From a virus, in the IMG/VR virus record IMGVR_UViG_3300042308_001452, positions 1 to 34,139 of that record: a stretch of DNA of 34,139 bases; one strand, written 5' to 3'. Below the pieces are notes generated by a model. The model did no database searches. It worked only from the letters and a program-made list of their open reading frames with translations, and was not told the DNA's origin. The number at the start of each line of letters is the position of its first letter. Position 1 is the stretch's first letter. The translations under genes and the position numbers were made by a program. Below, one piece after another: positions 14,752-21,578 of this stretch.

Positions 14752-14909
14752 TACGGTTGAGCAGGGTAGGGTCAGAAAGGATAAGAAGCCCCACTCGCAA
14801 CGAGCCGTATGTTGCCCACCACGAAGCGAAGCATAGACCACGAGAGAGCAACCGAAAGCGAACTTCGCGCCGACTACCCCGTGACCACCCAGCCCTCGCT
14901 CCCTTTGGG

Positions 14910-14940
14910 AGCCCCGGGGGGCGTCAGCCCCTGCGGGGCT
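14910..14940. terminator. AGCCCCG/CGGGGCT hairpin
   Basis: AGCCCCG (14910-14916) with CGGGGCT (14934-14940), inner GCGTCAGCCCCTGC. Sits between opposed motif B copies. Confidence 0.6.
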
Positions 14941-15058
14941 TCCAGCGTCGGGGGGGTGGGGTGGGCGTGGCGCAACGGGTAGGTCGGGTGGAAGTGGCAG
15001 GCAACGCAAACGGTCAATGGCTTCGTGGCGTGTGGAATAACTAGATAAGTGTGAACTC

Positions 15059-15090
15059 ACTAGATAAGTCTGCCCACCCACCGTTATCGT
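15059..15090 (+). promoter_or_regulatory. Promoter: motif A + TCTGC - 11 nt - TATCGT
   Basis: Motif A (15059-15069), TCTGC (15069-15073), 11 nt, TATCGT (15085-15090). A second motif A starts 19 bp upstream (15040). Confidence 0.82.
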
Positions 15091-15125
15091 ATGAGTATCT
15101 ACTAATCCCACGAAAGGGGAACTCA

Positions 15126-15566
15126 ATGAAAGCCATAGACCTAGCCACCGAAGTTGAGCAAAGTCTCAACGACACCAAACTTGGCTATGAGATTAGTCAA
15201 GCCCAACTTTACTCCGTCACGAAGTACGGCGAGTACGCTATTGCTGGAACACACGGCGATGTGTATGAACTCCTAGAAAGTGACGAAAGCGTGGCAGTAG
15301 CCAATGCTTCGGACTTCATCGCATTGGTCACTTGTGGTTGGGCTTCACCTATCACCGATGACGATGATGAGGAAGTAGCACCGAGCCAGCACCCACAGCG
15401 TAGGCGTGTTCGCTTGTTCGTCTTGGCAAGCCGTCAAAGTGTGGCGAGTGTGCTTCGTTTCTCCGATGAGCCAGACAGCGTTGTTACCGATGAAGGTCAA
15501 GCGAGAGGCTCGCTCGCTGACGCAGTACACAACTTGTTCGCCAAGGCACGAAAGAATACGAACTAG
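15126..15566 (+). CDS. Hypothetical protein, 146 aa
   Basis: ATG 15126 follows GAAAGGGGAACTCA; an upstream ATG at 15051 lies before the promoter. N-terminal MKAIDLATEVEQSLNDTKLGYEIS, a beta-rich middle, an acidic loop (TDDDDEEV) and basic strand QRRRVRLFVLASRQSVASVLRF. No domain recognised. Ends ...NTN with the TAG inside motif A (15562), whose flanks extend the dyad to ACGAACT...AGTTCGT. Confidence 0.78.
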   Translation: MKAIDLATEVEQSLNDTKLGYEISQAQLYSVTKYGEYAIAGTHGDVYELLESDESVAVANASDFIALVTCGWASPITDDDDEEVAPSQHPQRRRVRLFVLASRQSVASVLRFSDEPDSVVTDEGQARGSLADAVHNLFAKARKNTN

Positions 15567-15591
15567 ATAAGTTCGTTCGGTCAAGCCGACT

Positions 15592-15622
15592 AGCCCACCA
15601 CGCACCCCCTGCGTGGTGGGCT
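15592..15622 (+). terminator. Strong hairpin terminator
   Basis: AGCCCACCACGCA - CCCCC - TGCGTGGTGGGCT, 13-bp perfect stem. Only a short T-rich tail, flanked by GACT...AGTC. Confidence 0.78.
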
Positions 15623-15682
15623 TAGTCGTTTATGGACTTATCTAGTTAGTTCATCGTCACGCAAGCGATACGACTTATCTAG

Positions 15683-15769
15683 TCAGTTCACGCAAGCACC
15701 GAACTCCACCGTGACGGTCAGGCGTTCACTCCGAGAGCAAGCACGGCGATAGCCGTGTGCGCTAGCCAC
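15683..15769 (-). CDS. Possible 28-aa minus-strand peptide
   Basis: GTG 15769 with GGAG seven nt upstream; peptide ends RLTVTVEFGACVN and its stop abuts minus motif A (15673). Motif B at 15794-15813 (minus) lies just upstream, as before other minus genes. No GATAARTCTGC promoter is visible, so certainty is low. Region 15567-16017 otherwise holds no gene. Confidence 0.25.
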   Translation of the reverse strand: MASAHGYRRACSRSERLTVTVEFGACVN

Positions 15770-15842
15770 GAAGTCACTCCGAGCAAGAGCCGAACTTCCC
15801 CCCGACATACCCGTATGCCAGCCAACGGCTCGCACCTTGTAA

Positions 15843-15873
15843 GCCCCGCAGAAGTCGGCGAAACCCGGGGCTT
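15843..15873. terminator. AGCCCCG/CGGGGCT hairpin
   Basis: AGCCCCG (15843-15849) with CGGGGCT (15867-15873), then CTTCCAACGCAAG. Between opposed motif B copies at 15794 (minus) and 15902 (plus). Confidence 0.6.
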
Positions 15874-15943
15874 CCAACGCAAGCGAGCAGGTGTGGAGCG
15901 TCGGGGTGGTCGGGGGCAAGTGCCGAGAGTGAGGGTGGAACTA

Positions 15944-15975
15944 ATTAGATAAGTCTGCCCACTGCGCCATACCGT
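15944..15975 (+). promoter_or_regulatory. Promoter: ATTAGATAAGTCTGC - 11 nt - TACCGT
   Basis: One-mismatch motif A (15944-15954), TCTGC (15954-15958), 11 nt, TACCGT (15970-15975). Motif B ends 23 bp upstream. Confidence 0.78.
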
Positions 15976-16017
15976 AATCAGTAGGAACTAATCCAATCAC
16001 TAAGCGAGGTAAGAGTT

Positions 16018-16299
16018 ATGAGACTAGATACACAGGCACTGGATAACTGGATAACACGTATCCCTGAATACGAGCCCGTACTTATCAGCGAACTGAACTA
16101 CGCCGACTACGAGGGTAAAGACTTGCGAGTAGGTGAACGTACCTGCGAGCGTTGCAGTACGGAGATAGGTTGGCGTGAAGGTATGTCGCTAATCACGTAC
16201 TGGCGCATAGACGAGGATGGCGAGCGTGAATGGTGCAACGATTGCTGGCAGGCAGTATGCGAGCCACAGTACGAGACTTATTACGGACTGCCAGACTAA
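16018..16299 (+). CDS. Zinc-ribbon-like hypothetical protein
   Basis: 93 aa after GCGAGGTAAGAG. Two knuckles, ERTCERCSTEIGW (about 40-52) and REWCNDCWQAVC (about 70-81), with acidic surroundings. No other domain. Its TAA overlaps the first base of motif A that opens the next promoter. Function unknown; zinc binding inferred from cysteines. Confidence 0.78.
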   Translation: MRLDTQALDNWITRIPEYEPVLISELNYADYEGKDLRVGERTCERCSTEIGWREGMSLITYWRIDEDGEREWCNDCWQAVCEPQYETYYGLPD

Positions 16300-16330
16300 C
16301 TAGATAAGTCTGCACGGCAGGTACTATCGT
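16299..16330 (+). promoter_or_regulatory. Promoter: motif A + TCTGC - 11 nt - TATCGT
   Basis: Motif A (16299-16309), TCTGC (16309-16313), 11 nt, TATCGT (16325-16330). Confidence 0.82.
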
Positions 16331-16369
16331 GGTACTTGTCCTAATCACACAACACACAGGGGGTTACTA

Positions 16370-16666
16370 ATGGGACGATACTCACTAGAAGGGATGCTAG
16401 AAGTGGCAGACATGGATACTGCACTTCGCTGGCACCTAGCAAGCAATCACTATCCAGCAATTCCAGCCGTCATGGTGGAGCCGTGCAAGGTTGCAATCGC
16501 AAACGCACAGCAAGCCGACTGGGACGTGGAGATTGACCTGCCTGCAGGCATCCTATGGCGTGGGCAGGCAACCTGCCCAACTCATGCGCTTGTAGAGGGA
16601 TTGCACCTAAGCCAATTCATTGACTGGCAAGCACACTTGGAACTGTACGGCGAGGATAACGAGTAG
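16370..16666 (+). CDS. Hypothetical protein, 98 aa
   Basis: ATG 16370 follows AGGGGGTTACTA. MGRYSLEGMLEVADMDTALR..., Trp- and His-containing middle (DLPAGILWRGQATCPTHALVEG) and acidic end (ELYGEDNE). No domain recognised, no membrane segment. Followed by a terminator. Function unknown. Confidence 0.72.
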   Translation: MGRYSLEGMLEVADMDTALRWHLASNHYPAIPAVMVEPCKVAIANAQQADWDVEIDLPAGILWRGQATCPTHALVEGLHLSQFIDWQAHLELYGEDNE

Positions 16667-16695
16667 TACCTAGCACGTCTCATCCGACACGGACG

Positions 16696-16727
16696 AGCCC
16701 GACATACTTGCGAGAGTGTGTCGGGCT
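16696..16727 (+). terminator. Hairpin terminator
   Basis: AGCCCGACA (16696-16704) pairs with TGTCGGGCT (16719-16727), then TATTCC. 30 nt after the 16370 gene. Confidence 0.75.
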
Positions 16728-16742
16728 TATTCCATTGCCGAC

Positions 16743-16766
16743 ACTTATCTATCTAACTAGATAAGT
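16743..16766. repeat. Inverted pair of motif A
   Basis: ACTTATCTATC (minus, one end changed) and ACTAGATAAGT (plus) are separated by 2 nt. The remaining DNA to 16871 holds CGGGGCT and motif B (16850). Confidence 0.8.
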
Positions 16767-16871
16767 CCTGCGAGCATGGTGGCGAGCACGGCCTGCGAGG
16801 AGCCGGGGCTCCCTGCGTAGCGTTGCGTTTATTGCGTTTATTGGAGCGTCGGGGTGGTCGGGAGAAAGTCA

Positions 16872-16899
16872 GATAAATCTGCCCGATACGAGTTAGAGT
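16872..16899 (+). promoter_or_regulatory. Promoter: GATAAATCTGC - 11 nt - TAGAGT
   Basis: GATAAATCTGC (16872-16882), 11 nt, TAGAGT (16894-16899). Motif B ends 2 bp before the box, the tightest B-promoter junction on the plus strand. Confidence 0.8.
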
Positions 16900-16927
16900 T
16901 GGAGAAACCAAATACAGGGGGTTACTG

Positions 16928-17227
16928 ATGAGAAATAATGAACTAGATAAGTATGACCAGCACTACCGTATGCTTGCTCGTAAGTTCAGAGCGTTCGCAA
17001 TAATCGCAGTTATTATCATTGCGTTGCTTGCCACTCACACAGCAAATCAGCCCGATTACGCTTGCTCGGAAGCAACGATAATCGTTAGAGAGGGTGACAC
17101 GCTATGGAGTATCGCAGAGACAGAGTGTACTGGCGAAATCACGCAGGTTGCCGATTACTTAGTAGATAAGTACGGCACGACTATACACGCAGGACAGGCG
17201 ATAGACCTGCCGATAGACGATAACTAA
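16928..17227 (+). CDS. Membrane-anchored LysM-domain protein, paralogue of 2204
   Basis: 99 aa after AGGGGGTTACTG. One membrane segment (about 21-41, FRAFAIIAVIIIALLATHTA), then an external LysM module (about 52-96): ATIIVREGDTLWSIAET...ADYLVDKYGTTIHAGQAIDLP. Cys residues YAC and TEC sit where the 2204 protein has FC and KC, so a conserved disulfide is likely. No catalytic domain. Motif A encodes ELDK at residues 5-8 and a one-mismatch copy encodes LVDK inside the LysM. Confidence 0.87.
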   Translation: MRNNELDKYDQHYRMLARKFRAFAIIAVIIIALLATHTANQPDYACSEATIIVREGDTLWSIAETECTGEITQVADYLVDKYGTTIHAGQAIDLPIDDN

Positions 17228-17292
17228 CTAGATAAGTCCGAAGTCCACACACACTCACTAGATAAGTTGCCAAACACTCACTCAACGGTTTG

Positions 17293-17331
17293 AGCCCCGC
17301 TTCGCTCAATAAAACAAAAAACCACGGGGCT
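17293..17331. terminator. AGCCCCG/CGGGGCT hairpin plus small stem
   Basis: AGCCCCG (17293-17299) with CGGGGCT (17325-17331), followed by CTTACACGGTAAG which can fold again. The same small stem follows the hairpin at 21397. Confidence 0.65.
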
Positions 17332-17476
17332 TACACGGTAAGCAGGCGAGTGAAGCGAAGTGAGTGCGCTTCGGGGTGGTCGGGCGAAAGTTTGCGCTGA
17401 AAGAAACGGCGACCAACATCTGTCCTCAACTTATTGACGGTGGTGGAAAGGAAACTGAACTGACTAGATAAGTGGA

Positions 17477-17504
17477 GATAAGTCTGCTGTCGTGTTCGTA
17501 GCGT
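17477..17504 (+). promoter_or_regulatory. Promoter: GATAAGTCTGC - 11 nt - TAGCGT
   Basis: GATAAGTCTGC (17477-17487), 11 nt, TAGCGT (17499-17504). Exact motif A ends 4 bp upstream (17463-17473), motif C is at 17434 and motif B at 17372: a complete cassette. Confidence 0.8.
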
Positions 17505-17550
17505 GGGTGGTGTTCGGATACCAACTAGACCCCGAACAAGGAGAGCAATA

Positions 17551-17976
17551 ATGTCCACAGTCAAAGTCAAGGTGAAGGTGAGTGTTCTCATCTCTCACTT
17601 AGAGAAGGCTCTTGCCGAGCGTGAGGCTCGGTACAAGAACCAAGAGAAAGAGGAACTTGCCTACGAAAAGGCAGTTGAGGCGTACAACCTCGCTGTCCTG
17701 AAACTCATCAAAGCAGGAAAAGGCGAAATTGAGGAAGCCAGCAAGAACTATTGGTACTCCCGTGACCGCAAGCACAAGGGCAAAGTATCGTTCAGCGTCA
17801 GCGTTCTGCTTCCAGCAGGCGCACTCCCAGCCGAGCCTGAACGCCCTACGGGTTACAGCGAACACGAGTTCAAGCGTGAAAAAGAGGAAATCTCACAGGC
17901 AATTCGTGTGCTGAAACTCACAGACGAGCAGTTGGTGAGCGCAAGCACCTACAACTCGGTGGCGAAGTATCTCTAA
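17551..17976 (+). CDS. Hypothetical coiled-coil protein, 141 aa
   Basis: ATG 17551 with AAGGAGAG seven nt upstream; an earlier in-frame ATG overlaps the promoter. MSTVKVKVKVSVLISHLEKAL opens with alternating K/V, then a charged helix (EREARYKNQEKEELAYEKAVEAY), a strand-rich middle and a second charged helix. Scaffolding or small DNA-associated protein is possible; no domain recognised. Confidence 0.78.
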   Translation: MSTVKVKVKVSVLISHLEKALAEREARYKNQEKEELAYEKAVEAYNLAVLKLIKAGKGEIEEASKNYWYSRDRKHKGKVSFSVSVLLPAGALPAEPERPTGYSEHEFKREKEEISQAIRVLKLTDEQLVSASTYNSVAKYL

Positions 17977-18004
17977 CCCCCTTTCCCACTAAACCACCGA
18001 AAGT

Positions 18005-18040
18005 AACGGGTGGCTTGCCAGAAATGGTGAGCCACCCGTT
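18005..18040 (+). terminator. Hairpin terminator
   Basis: AACGGGTGGC (18005-18014) with GCCACCCGTT (18031-18040), 28 nt after the stop at 17976, then TTCAC. Confidence 0.78.
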
Positions 18041-18042
18041 TC

Positions 18043-18062
18043 ACTTATCTAACTAGATAAGT
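18043..18062. repeat. Perfect inverted pair of motif A halves
   Basis: ACTTATCTA-AC-TAGATAAGT: 9-bp arms with 2 nt between, just after a terminator. Confidence 0.85.
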
Positions 18063-18159
18063 CCCTGACGAGCGAGAAGCGACTACGAGCGAGCAGGGCT
18101 TTCGCTTCGGCGTTGCTTGCTTCGGCTATTGCTATCAGTCTGTTCGCTTCGGCTGTCAT
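18049..18159 (-). CDS. Possible 36-aa minus-strand peptide
   Basis: ATG 18159; MTAEANRLIAIAEASNAEAK then ALLARSRFSLVRDLSS is a plausible amphipathic helix with a basic end. GAGGAAAGG lies 18 nt upstream, too far for a normal start, and no promoter is seen. It may be part of a non-coding stretch (17977-18407). Confidence 0.28.
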   Translation of the reverse strand: MTAEANRLIAIAEASNAEAKALLARSRFSLVRDLSS

Positions 18160-18200
18160 TTCATAGATAAGTGCCAGCCTTTCCTCTATCCAACCTTCTG

Positions 18201-18231
18201 AGCCCCGTTGGAAGGGCTGGCTGCCGGGGCT
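18201..18231. terminator. AGCCCCG/CGGGGCT hairpin
   Basis: AGCCCCG (18201-18207) with CGGGGCT (18225-18231), then TTACAAGGAAAG. Two motif B copies follow (18271, 18297). Confidence 0.6.
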
Positions 18232-18340
18232 TACAAGGAAAGGGCGCATAGGGCAAGAATAATGGGCGCACGGGGTGGTCGGGGGCAAGTGGAAATCGGG
18301 CGTGTCGGGGGCAAGTTCAGAAATCTGTCTAGCGATGTTG

Positions 18341-18367
18341 GTAAATCTGCTCTCACGGGTGTAGGGT
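18341..18367 (+). promoter_or_regulatory. Promoter: GTAAATCTGC - 11 nt - TAGGGT
   Basis: TCTGC (18346-18350), 11 nt, TAGGGT (18362-18367). The GATAA part is degenerate (GTAAA). A similar CAGAAATCTG sits 23 bp upstream. Confidence 0.7.
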
Positions 18368-18407
18368 GGTGCGCAAGCCACCACCCAACACAAAGGAGAC
18401 TAAACCA

Positions 18408-18818
18408 ATGGCTACAGAAACCCAAGTCAAGCAAGCAGTGGAAGCGTTCCTAAACGCTCTCACAGCGAAAGAACAAGCCGAGCAGGCGCACGAAGTGGCA
18501 AGAGAAACTCTTGTCGCAGTGTTCGCCGAGAACGGCATCAACGACTTCACGCAAGACGAAATCACTCTCTCGGTCACGCCGAGCGAGCGCAGGTCTTTCT
18601 CACTAGATAAGTTGCGCAAGTCAGTCAGTCCTGCTCTGTTCCGTAAGGTGACGAAGCCAAGCGTGGACACGAAGGCGTGGGATAGCGCAGTGGACAAGGG
18701 CGAAATACCAAACAAGGTAATCAAGTCAGTCGTGGAAATCACGAACTATGTCCGAGTGCTGGTGAAGCCAGCGAAGGGCGCAGTCAAGCCAGCAAGCAAG
18801 GCGAGCAAAGTCGCTTAG
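18408..18818 (+). CDS. Hypothetical basic protein, 136 aa
   Basis: ATG 18408 follows AAAGGAGACTAAACCA. N-terminal helix (TQVKQAVEAFLNALTAKEQAEQAH), then FTQDEITLSVTPSERRSFSLDKLRKSV with LDK encoded by motif A (18602), and an Ala/Lys-rich tail (KPAKGAVKPASKASKVA). The layout recalls small phage DNA-associated proteins; no domain assigned. Confidence 0.78.
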   Translation: MATETQVKQAVEAFLNALTAKEQAEQAHEVARETLVAVFAENGINDFTQDEITLSVTPSERRSFSLDKLRKSVSPALFRKVTKPSVDTKAWDSAVDKGEIPNKVIKSVVEITNYVRVLVKPAKGAVKPASKASKVA

Positions 18819-18841
18819 TCGTTCAGTGGGTGGGTGGACTT

Positions 18842-18873
18842 ACTAGATAAGTCTGCCCACCCACTATTACGAT
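18842..18873 (+). promoter_or_regulatory. Promoter: motif A + TCTGC - 11 nt - TACGAT
   Basis: Motif A (18842-18852), TCTGC (18852-18856), 11 nt, TACGAT (18868-18873). Confidence 0.82.
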
Positions 18874-18913
18874 GAAATCGTAATAAATACCTAGACCCGA
18901 AGGGGGTAGAACA

Positions 18914-19384
18914 ATGGCAACAAAGGCATTACACATCACAAGCGAGGGAGAGTGCTTGCCACTCTTTCTTGACGAGGACACGGCTCACATCGCCATCAAC
19001 GAAATCGTAGGTGGTTGGTTTGACAGCGTGAACGAGGGAAACTTGGGCATTGTTGGTTACATCAACGATGAAGGCTTGCTCATCGGCTTGCCAATGAACG
19101 CAGTCGCTTCGGCACTGTTCGGCAGACCACTGGCAGGTGACTGCGTGGTAATCGGTGCGCTCAACGAGCAGGGCGAGTATGACGGAGAGAACCACGATGT
19201 TCCTGCGTTCGTATGGAGTGAGCAATTCGCAAATCTCGTCAAGACCGTTCGCACTGACGGTGAGTACGCAAATTGGCTCACCGACTGGGCGAGCGATGAT
19301 GAGAACTTCGCACCAAAGGTAATCGGTATGACCGATGAGCAAATGGATAACTACTTCGCCAACGGTGAACTTCCCAATGAGTGA
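18914..19384 (+). CDS. DUF3846-type protein
   Basis: 156 aa after GAAGGGGGTAGAACA. IVGGWFDSVN...VGYINDEGLLIGLPMNAVAS then GRPLAGDCVVIG is the pattern of the DUF3846 family found in actinobacterial phages and plasmids. The C-terminal acidic half (WASDDENFAPKVIGMTDEQMD) resembles C-termini of the same proteins. Biochemical role unknown. Its end overlaps the next gene by 8 nt. Confidence 0.85.
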   Translation: MATKALHITSEGECLPLFLDEDTAHIAINEIVGGWFDSVNEGNLGIVGYINDEGLLIGLPMNAVASALFGRPLAGDCVVIGALNEQGEYDGENHDVPAFVWSEQFANLVKTVRTDGEYANWLTDWASDDENFAPKVIGMTDEQMDNYFANGELPNE

Positions 19385-19688
19385 AGCAACTATTCACCAC
19401 ATCAACTCACTAGATAAGTCACCAGCCCCCAAAGTGGGGCTGGTGCTTACTAACGCCAATGACGGTTTGGTGCTTGCGTATCACTTGCGTAATGTCGCTG
19501 GTGACGGTCTGTACGCTTCGTGGACAGTGCTGTGCCACTTGCCGAACGACACCTACTCGCCGTTCGTGGTGTGGACACTCATCGCACGACCCGAAGGCTG
19601 GTACTGCGAGAACGGTGACTATTACGGGCAAATCTCTAACGCTGTTCGTGGCTACGAGGGCAGGGCTGGTATCGCCGAAGCCGAGTGA
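19377..19688 (+). CDS. Hypothetical protein, 103 aa
   Basis: ATG 19377 (MSEATIHHINSLDKSP) overlaps the end of the DUF3846 gene; an upstream ATG at 19335 lies well inside it. NSLDKS is encoded by motif A (19409). The body is strand- and Trp-rich (GDGLYASWTVLCHLPNDTYS). The stop overlaps a minus motif A (19688). Function unknown. Confidence 0.72.
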   Translation: MSEATIHHINSLDKSPAPKVGLVLTNANDGLVLAYHLRNVAGDGLYASWTVLCHLPNDTYSPFVVWTLIARPEGWYCENGDYYGQISNAVRGYEGRAGIAEAE

Positions 19689-19799
19689 CTTATCTAGTCA
19701 GTCTGACCCACTTGCCAACGGTGGGTCGGGCTGGCTGGATACTTACTAGATAAGTGCCGACCCGAATACTTACTAGATAAGTTCGCTTCCGACGATGGA

Positions 19800-19829
19800 A
19801 GCCCCGCGCCCCGACCATGAGCCGGGGCT
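19800..19829. terminator. AGCCCCG/CGGGGCT hairpin
   Basis: AGCCCCG (19800-19806) with CGGGGCT (19823-19829), then an AT-rich tract with seven T (19855-19861). Two motif A copies precede it and two motif B copies (19870, 19901) follow; the 19689-20024 gap has no gene. Confidence 0.65.
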
Positions 19830-19961
19830 CACACGGGAAGTGATAAAAAATGGATTTTTTTGCGAGCAACGGGGGTGGTCGGGGAAAAGTGCGCAAAGTT
19901 CGGGCGTGTCGGGGGAATGTCGTTTGCTGGCTCTAACTGTTTGACGGTGGTGGAAAGGATT

Positions 19962-19993
19962 ACTAGATAAGTCTGCTCGTACACATGTATCGT
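19962..19993 (+). promoter_or_regulatory. Promoter: motif A + TCTGC - 11 nt - TATCGT, with motif C upstream
   Basis: Motif A (19962-19972), TCTGC (19972-19976), 11 nt, TATCGT (19988-19993). Motif C (19941-19957) lies 4 bp before motif A; TTGACG and TAGATA are 17 bp apart, so a second overlapping start is possible. Confidence 0.82.
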
Positions 19994-20024
19994 GTAATCA
20001 CCTACTAAACCAAAGGGGAAGAAA

Positions 20025-20525
20025 ATGGGATTAGACAACATACCGAAGAACTACCCGTGCAAGTCCAAAGGCACGGCAGTAATGGTGAGGCGACTGGACA
20101 AGGAAGGTCAGCCGATTCGTGGACAAGACGGTGAGTTCGTGGAAAGCATTTCCTGTGAGGAAACTGCTAATCGCAACGCATGCCCGTATCAGACAGCAGT
20201 CAAGGCAAGTGGCATGACCGAAGGTGCTGTGTACGGCATGTTCGGAACTCCGTGCTGGTATCGGGGTAAGTGGGGGAACTACCTCATTGACGCTCTTGGC
20301 ATTAGCGAATACGATTTCTATGGCGACAATGAGGAAGGTACGGAGAAGTCTCCAGAGAGTTGCCGAGCAACTGCCAACCAAATGGAATGGTTTCTGAACG
20401 AAAAGATTCAGGATTCTCCAGAGTTCATCGTGAACGGTGAGGATTTGATTCCTCAGATTCGTTATGCGATTTGGTGGCTTCGTTGGACTGCCGATGAGGC
20501 AGACGGCTCTACCTGCTGGTACTGA
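20025..20525 (+). CDS. Conserved actinophage hypothetical protein
   Basis: 166 aa after AAAGGGGAAGAAA. MGLDNIPKNYPCKSKGTAVM and the later YGMFGTPCWYRGKWGNYLID are, by memory, marks of a family common in actinobacterial phages and plasmids. Conserved cysteines (YPC, SCEE, NACP, PCWY) suggest a metal or redox site. First gene of a four-gene group to 21360. Function unknown. Confidence 0.85.
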   Translation: MGLDNIPKNYPCKSKGTAVMVRRLDKEGQPIRGQDGEFVESISCEETANRNACPYQTAVKASGMTEGAVYGMFGTPCWYRGKWGNYLIDALGISEYDFYGDNEEGTEKSPESCRATANQMEWFLNEKIQDSPEFIVNGEDLIPQIRYAIWWLRWTADEADGSTCWY

Positions 20526-20538
20526 AAGGACTAGATAA

Positions 20539-20814
20539 GTGACTGCCCATGTTCACATCACAGTCCGTGCGAGCGCACAAATTGTGAAACACGAAGAAGA
20601 AGAAATAATTGAGGAGTGGAGTATCCCCACCAATGAAATGCCCGATGAGTGGGAATACATGACCGATGAAGAAAGGGCGAAATGGGTCAGGTCTGCTGAA
20701 CGGTCTAAGTACTGGATAAACGCATACAAGGTGCTGACTCCAGTCGTGGTTTCTGCTACCGAAACTGGGGTGGTACGGACTACTGTTTCCGTGAAAGGAG
20801 AGAAATGGTTCTGA
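20539..20814 (+). CDS. Hypothetical protein, 91 aa, GTG start from motif A
   Basis: The start GTG is formed by the last GT of motif A (20530-20540) plus the next G, with GAAAGGA as Shine-Dalgarno just before the motif. Acidic helical segment EEEEIIEEWSIPTNEMPDEWEY, then a strand-rich C-terminus (TPVVVSATETGVVRTTVSV). Overlaps the next gene by 10 nt. Function unknown. Confidence 0.75.
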   Translation: MTAHVHITVRASAQIVKHEEEEIIEEWSIPTNEMPDEWEYMTDEERAKWVRSAERSKYWINAYKVLTPVVVSATETGVVRTTVSVKGEKWF

Positions 20815-21047
20815 CGCCTGAAGATTTAGACAAGATTTTGTGGGAGAACTACTACTTCCTTGCCACGACACGGGCTCAAGCAATAGAAGCAATTTGTGGT
20901 GATTTAGCAAATGGAACTTTATTGGCGTGGGCTCTTGATTCGTGGGGCATAACAAGTGACGACATTGTGCGCTCAATAATTCGGCTGACTACAGACCAAC
21001 TTCTCGGCAAAGACGTAAACGAGATGGCGTATGAACCTACTAGATAA
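20805..21047 (+). CDS. Hypothetical helical protein, 80 aa
   Basis: ATG 20805 with AAAGGAGAGAA before it. MVLTPEDLDKILWENYYFLA, then helices to the end. Stops at the TAA inside motif A (21039-21049, read ACT AGA TAA), so the repeat supplies the stop; the same copy encodes LLDK in the next, overlapping gene. Function unknown. Confidence 0.75.
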   Translation: MVLTPEDLDKILWENYYFLATTRAQAIEAICGDLANGTLLAWALDSWGITSDDIVRSIIRLTTDQLLGKDVNEMAYEPTR

Positions 21048-21360
21048 GTTCTTCGTTCCCCTATGGGTTACGATTCGGCTCTTTCTGACCATGCTCGCAA
21101 TAAAGGCTCGTGGTCTGATTCTCATCGGCAGCAAGTGCAGAGTGGAGTTTCCAGAGGGTCGCTCATTTGTCTATTTCTCTTTCTCGCCAGACCCGAACGA
21201 CACTTCGTATTTTGACGACTATGGGATTCCCGATGATGAGATTTATGACTACCTAGATAAGTGGACGGCACTTATCAAGTACGCATGGACGGACCATCAG
21301 AACGGCTGGCGTGTCAGCGAAACACAACTCGTTTACGCAGACGAAATCATTACTGACTAG
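21031..21360 (+). CDS. Small membrane-associated hypothetical protein, 109 aa
   Basis: ATG 21031 overlaps the previous gene by 17 nt. MNLLDKFFVPLWVTIRLFLT holds motif A (21039) and a hydrophobic segment (about 7-27); the middle is acidic (PNDTSYFDDYGIPDDEIYDY), with a second near-copy of motif A (21252) as YLDKW. It ends at the TAG of a third copy (21356). Three copies in 330 nt is unusual. Confidence 0.72.
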   Translation: MNLLDKFFVPLWVTIRLFLTMLAIKARGLILIGSKCRVEFPEGRSFVYFSFSPDPNDTSYFDDYGIPDDEIYDYLDKWTALIKYAWTDHQNGWRVSETQLVYADEIITD

Positions 21361-21396
21361 ATAAGTCCAACCAAATTAAACCAGCTCGACCCTTTG

Positions 21397-21426
21397 AGCC
21401 CCGGCTAAACAGTGGGACGCGGGGCT
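21397..21426. terminator. AGCCCCG/CGGGGCT hairpin plus small stem
   Basis: AGCCCCG (21397-21403) with CGGGGCT (21420-21426), followed by CTTACACGGTAAG, then motif B at 21457 and 21489. Confidence 0.65.
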
Positions 21427-21578
21427 TACACGGTAAGTGATGGGGTGGGGCTGGTTCGGGGTGGTCGGCAAGAAGTTGGGTCGGCTCACGGGTGGGTCGG
21501 GTGAAAGTCGGGTCGGGTTGAGAACACATCAAGACATTGACGGTGGTGGAAGAACATGCTGACTAGATAAGTCAGGTT

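Larger units (their letters stand above)
14616..15058. other. Intergenic stretch with motif A and B on both strands
   Basis: Holds motif A at 14621(-), 14646(+, one mismatch), 14667(-), 14679(-), 15040(+), motif B at 14862-14881(-) and 14976-14995(+), and a hairpin. The minus motif B suggests a minus-strand transcript ending near 14689; only a tiny frame is seen there. Confidence 0.55.

Noticed and set aside
14752-15126. Long minus-strand frame reaching 15126
   Set aside because: It crosses a GC hairpin, two motif B copies and the promoter of the 15126 gene; composition is Pro/Arg-rich as expected for non-coding GC-rich DNA.
18160-18393. N-terminal part of the minus frame 18049-18393
   Set aside because: It reads through a hairpin, two motif B copies and a promoter; only the last 36 codons look protein-like.
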